This document shows positions 19,613 to 21,179 of a stretch of DNA of 21,179 bases, piece by piece. The DNA is taken from contig LPNZ01011241.1 of NCBI GenBank assembly GCA_001655205.1, positions 1 through 21,179 on the forward strand, written 5' to 3'. The DNA comes from Lenisia limosa. Taxonomy: Eukaryota > Breviatea. The translations under genes and the position numbers were made by a program. The notes under the pieces were generated by a model. It saw only the letters and a list, made by a program, of their open reading frames with translations, did no database searches and was not told where the DNA came from. The first letter of the stretch is position 1. Every line of letters begins with the position of its first letter.

Positions 19613-21179
19613 ATGCCAGTCTATTTCAGGGCAGTGGAGTTCTTCTCAGGAATAGGAGGCATGGTTGGGAGAGGGGGGGGGGTTGTCATGTATACATTAA
19701 GGGGCTACGTGAGTATTGGTGGTCTGGGTAGTGACTTCATCAGAGAACTTTCGTTACCATTTTGACAACATGGCTGCTTCCTTTGACAAGTTGTAGCATT
19801 ATGCCTTCAAGAAAGCCGGAATTAATGGTGAAATCTGCAATGCTGTGGACATTAACCAGATCGCAAATGAAGTCTATGAGAAAAATCATGGTGGGTGCTG
19901 CTACTAACAAGATGAAGTGCAGTACCATCAAAGGCCATTCACTCATTTACAAAACAGGAATTAAGCCGATAAATAAGGATATTAGTTCCATGAGTCCCGA
20001 GGAGATTGTTAAGTTGGCATCCCACCCATTCAAAAGGAAATGTTGGTGTGAACCATGTTGAGAACATTTGTTTGACGATTTAGTTGAGATCAATGACGAG
20101 TTTGAGCAGATGGAATGGGACTATTCGCCGATTATGTGGCTTTTGTCCCCCCCTTGTCCTCCGTATTCCAGACTTGGTTAGCTAAGGAATACAAAGGGGG
20201 ACACCTGAGATGTTGCCATTTTAATATTGAAATTTTGAATCTTTACAGAATGTGGTGGAACATTAACTTATTTTTGAATATTGCATATAATAGTATTACA
20301 CCAGGTGAAGCTCTATAAACATCTATGTATTCATGCAATAAGTTGTCTATCTATGGCTTCTTTGTTACCAGTTAGGAAACCAAAAAGGTGCCGAAGACGC
20401 TCGAGCTGACTCTTTTCTACATCTCATAGAGTCCCTCCCGAAAATGAGGTACCAACCATCTGTCATGCTTGTTGAGAACGTGGTTGGCTTTGAGAAGAGC
20501 GAAACCCGAACGAAACTTGCAACAATGCTCCACGCTAATGGGTGGGGGCTGTCGTAGTAATTATTTGGAACCTGCAGCTACAGATTACAGTTTATAGACT
20601 GAATCTTTGGAACCCTAATTCTCCAGGTATAATTTCTGTGAGTTTGTTTTGTCTCCTGATGTCTTCGGTTTTCCCAATTCACGCTCTCGCTATTTCCTTA
20701 TGGCAACAACCCAAAAACTGAGAACCCCATTCTACACCCCTTCCAAGCCCAAAGGTGGGGTTTAAATTTGTTTTTGATCAGGAGAAAAAGAAACTCACCT
20801 TAATGGAAGGATAAGTCCAGAAACGTTATGCACGGAAGCATAATTGTATGACTTCAGTAATTCACAACTTTTAACTGTGATAGAATACACTTTTTTAACT
20901 ACCTAGAGGATGGCACGCGAACTTTGGCTCCTTTCACACCCCATGACTTCATCCCCCGCGTCAGGTTTGTGGGGCAGAGTGCACCTTTGCTATATCATAC
21001 ATGTAACTTTGAAGGCTTCATCTGATATTCCAGCTTCACCCCTGAGCAACTCATTGGAGACAAAAGGGCGCAGAAAGCTCTTGAGATTCTACCACGTATC
21101 CGCCCCGTTCCGGAGGACGACTCCCTTGACCCCCGCAGGTTGACAGAACCTCCAACTGCTGAGCTCGTGAGAAGATATA
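19613..21179 (+). CDS. TRDMT1: tRNA (cytosine-5) methyltransferase DNMT2 (3' partial)
   Basis: SAM-dependent methyltransferase that methylates C38 of tRNA-Asp and related tRNAs. Exons, all in phase: 19613-19663, 19797-19890, 19958-20041, 20084-20176, 20376-20541, 20627-20754, 20907-20964, 21034 to the window end. Motifs in family order: SAM-binding motif I (AVEFFSGIGGM), HYAFKKAG and CNAVDINQIANEVYEKNHG (motif II with the ribose-binding acidic residue), the catalytic SPPCPPYSRLG loop, the motif VI block VMLVENVVGFEKSETR with catalytic E-N-V, and SPDVFGFPNSRSRYFLMA (motif VIII, R-x-R). The catalytic Cys is present, but the usual PPCQP is PPCPP. The Dnmt2-specific CFT region and C-terminal SAM motifs lie beyond the window. 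The first exon is short, and the intron after it carries a run of G. Confidence 0.95.

Noticed and set aside
1-21179. tRNA or rRNA genes, CRISPR arrays, transposase or viral genes
   Set aside because: None found on reading. There is no cloverleaf-like A/B box pair, regular repeat-spacer pattern, reverse transcriptase, transposase or capsid motif that I could recognise.

Overview
This is eukaryotic nuclear DNA from an intron-dense organism. Genes are cut into 7 to about 33 short exons by mostly 35-150 nt GT-AG introns, and all three standard stop codons are used. The gene set (a two-domain 12-TM-type cyclase, DUS2, a multi-HMG-box protein, TMEM222, DNMT2) and the compact layout suggest a free-living protist, but I cannot name the lineage. 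No single long reading frame equals a whole gene; I assembled the genes by hand from homology, splice sites and reading phase.

Layout: (1) 29-5947 (+), a 5'-truncated two-domain membrane nucleotide cyclase, probably a guanylyl cyclase. (2) 6565-6766 (+), two exons encoding only the N-terminus of a dihydrodipicolinate synthase/N-acetylneuraminate lyase-family protein, beside an assembly gap. (3) 6999-9942 (-), tRNA-dihydrouridine synthase of the DUS2 type. (4) 10177-12281 (+), an unnamed secreted protein with a carbohydrate-binding-module-like start. (5) 12292-14500 (-), a multi-HMG-box chromatin protein. (6) 14763-15981 (+), a complete TMEM222/RTE1-family membrane protein. (7) 16148-19274 (-), an unrecognised 486-residue type I membrane protein with a juxtamembrane EGF-like module. 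(8) 19613 to the window end (+), the tRNA cytosine-5 methyltransferase DNMT2/TRDMT1, 3'-truncated.

From the DUS2 gene rightward, transcription direction alternates gene by gene, giving divergent pairs sharing 230-340 bp and convergent pairs with stops as little as 10 bp apart. The genes do not form a pathway. Two of them (DUS2, DNMT2) modify tRNA, and three (cyclase, TMEM222, type I protein) are membrane proteins.

Three runs of N (6301-6443, 7098-7202, 12612-12684) each abut a homopolymer. Two lie inside genes and probably hide coding sequence. Points most worth a second look: the inverted C2-then-C1 arrangement of the cyclase with complementary half-sites; pure C runs at 3' splice sites and pure G runs at 5' splice sites; a tandem duplication of a 5' splice site; and an 18 or 27 nt intron.
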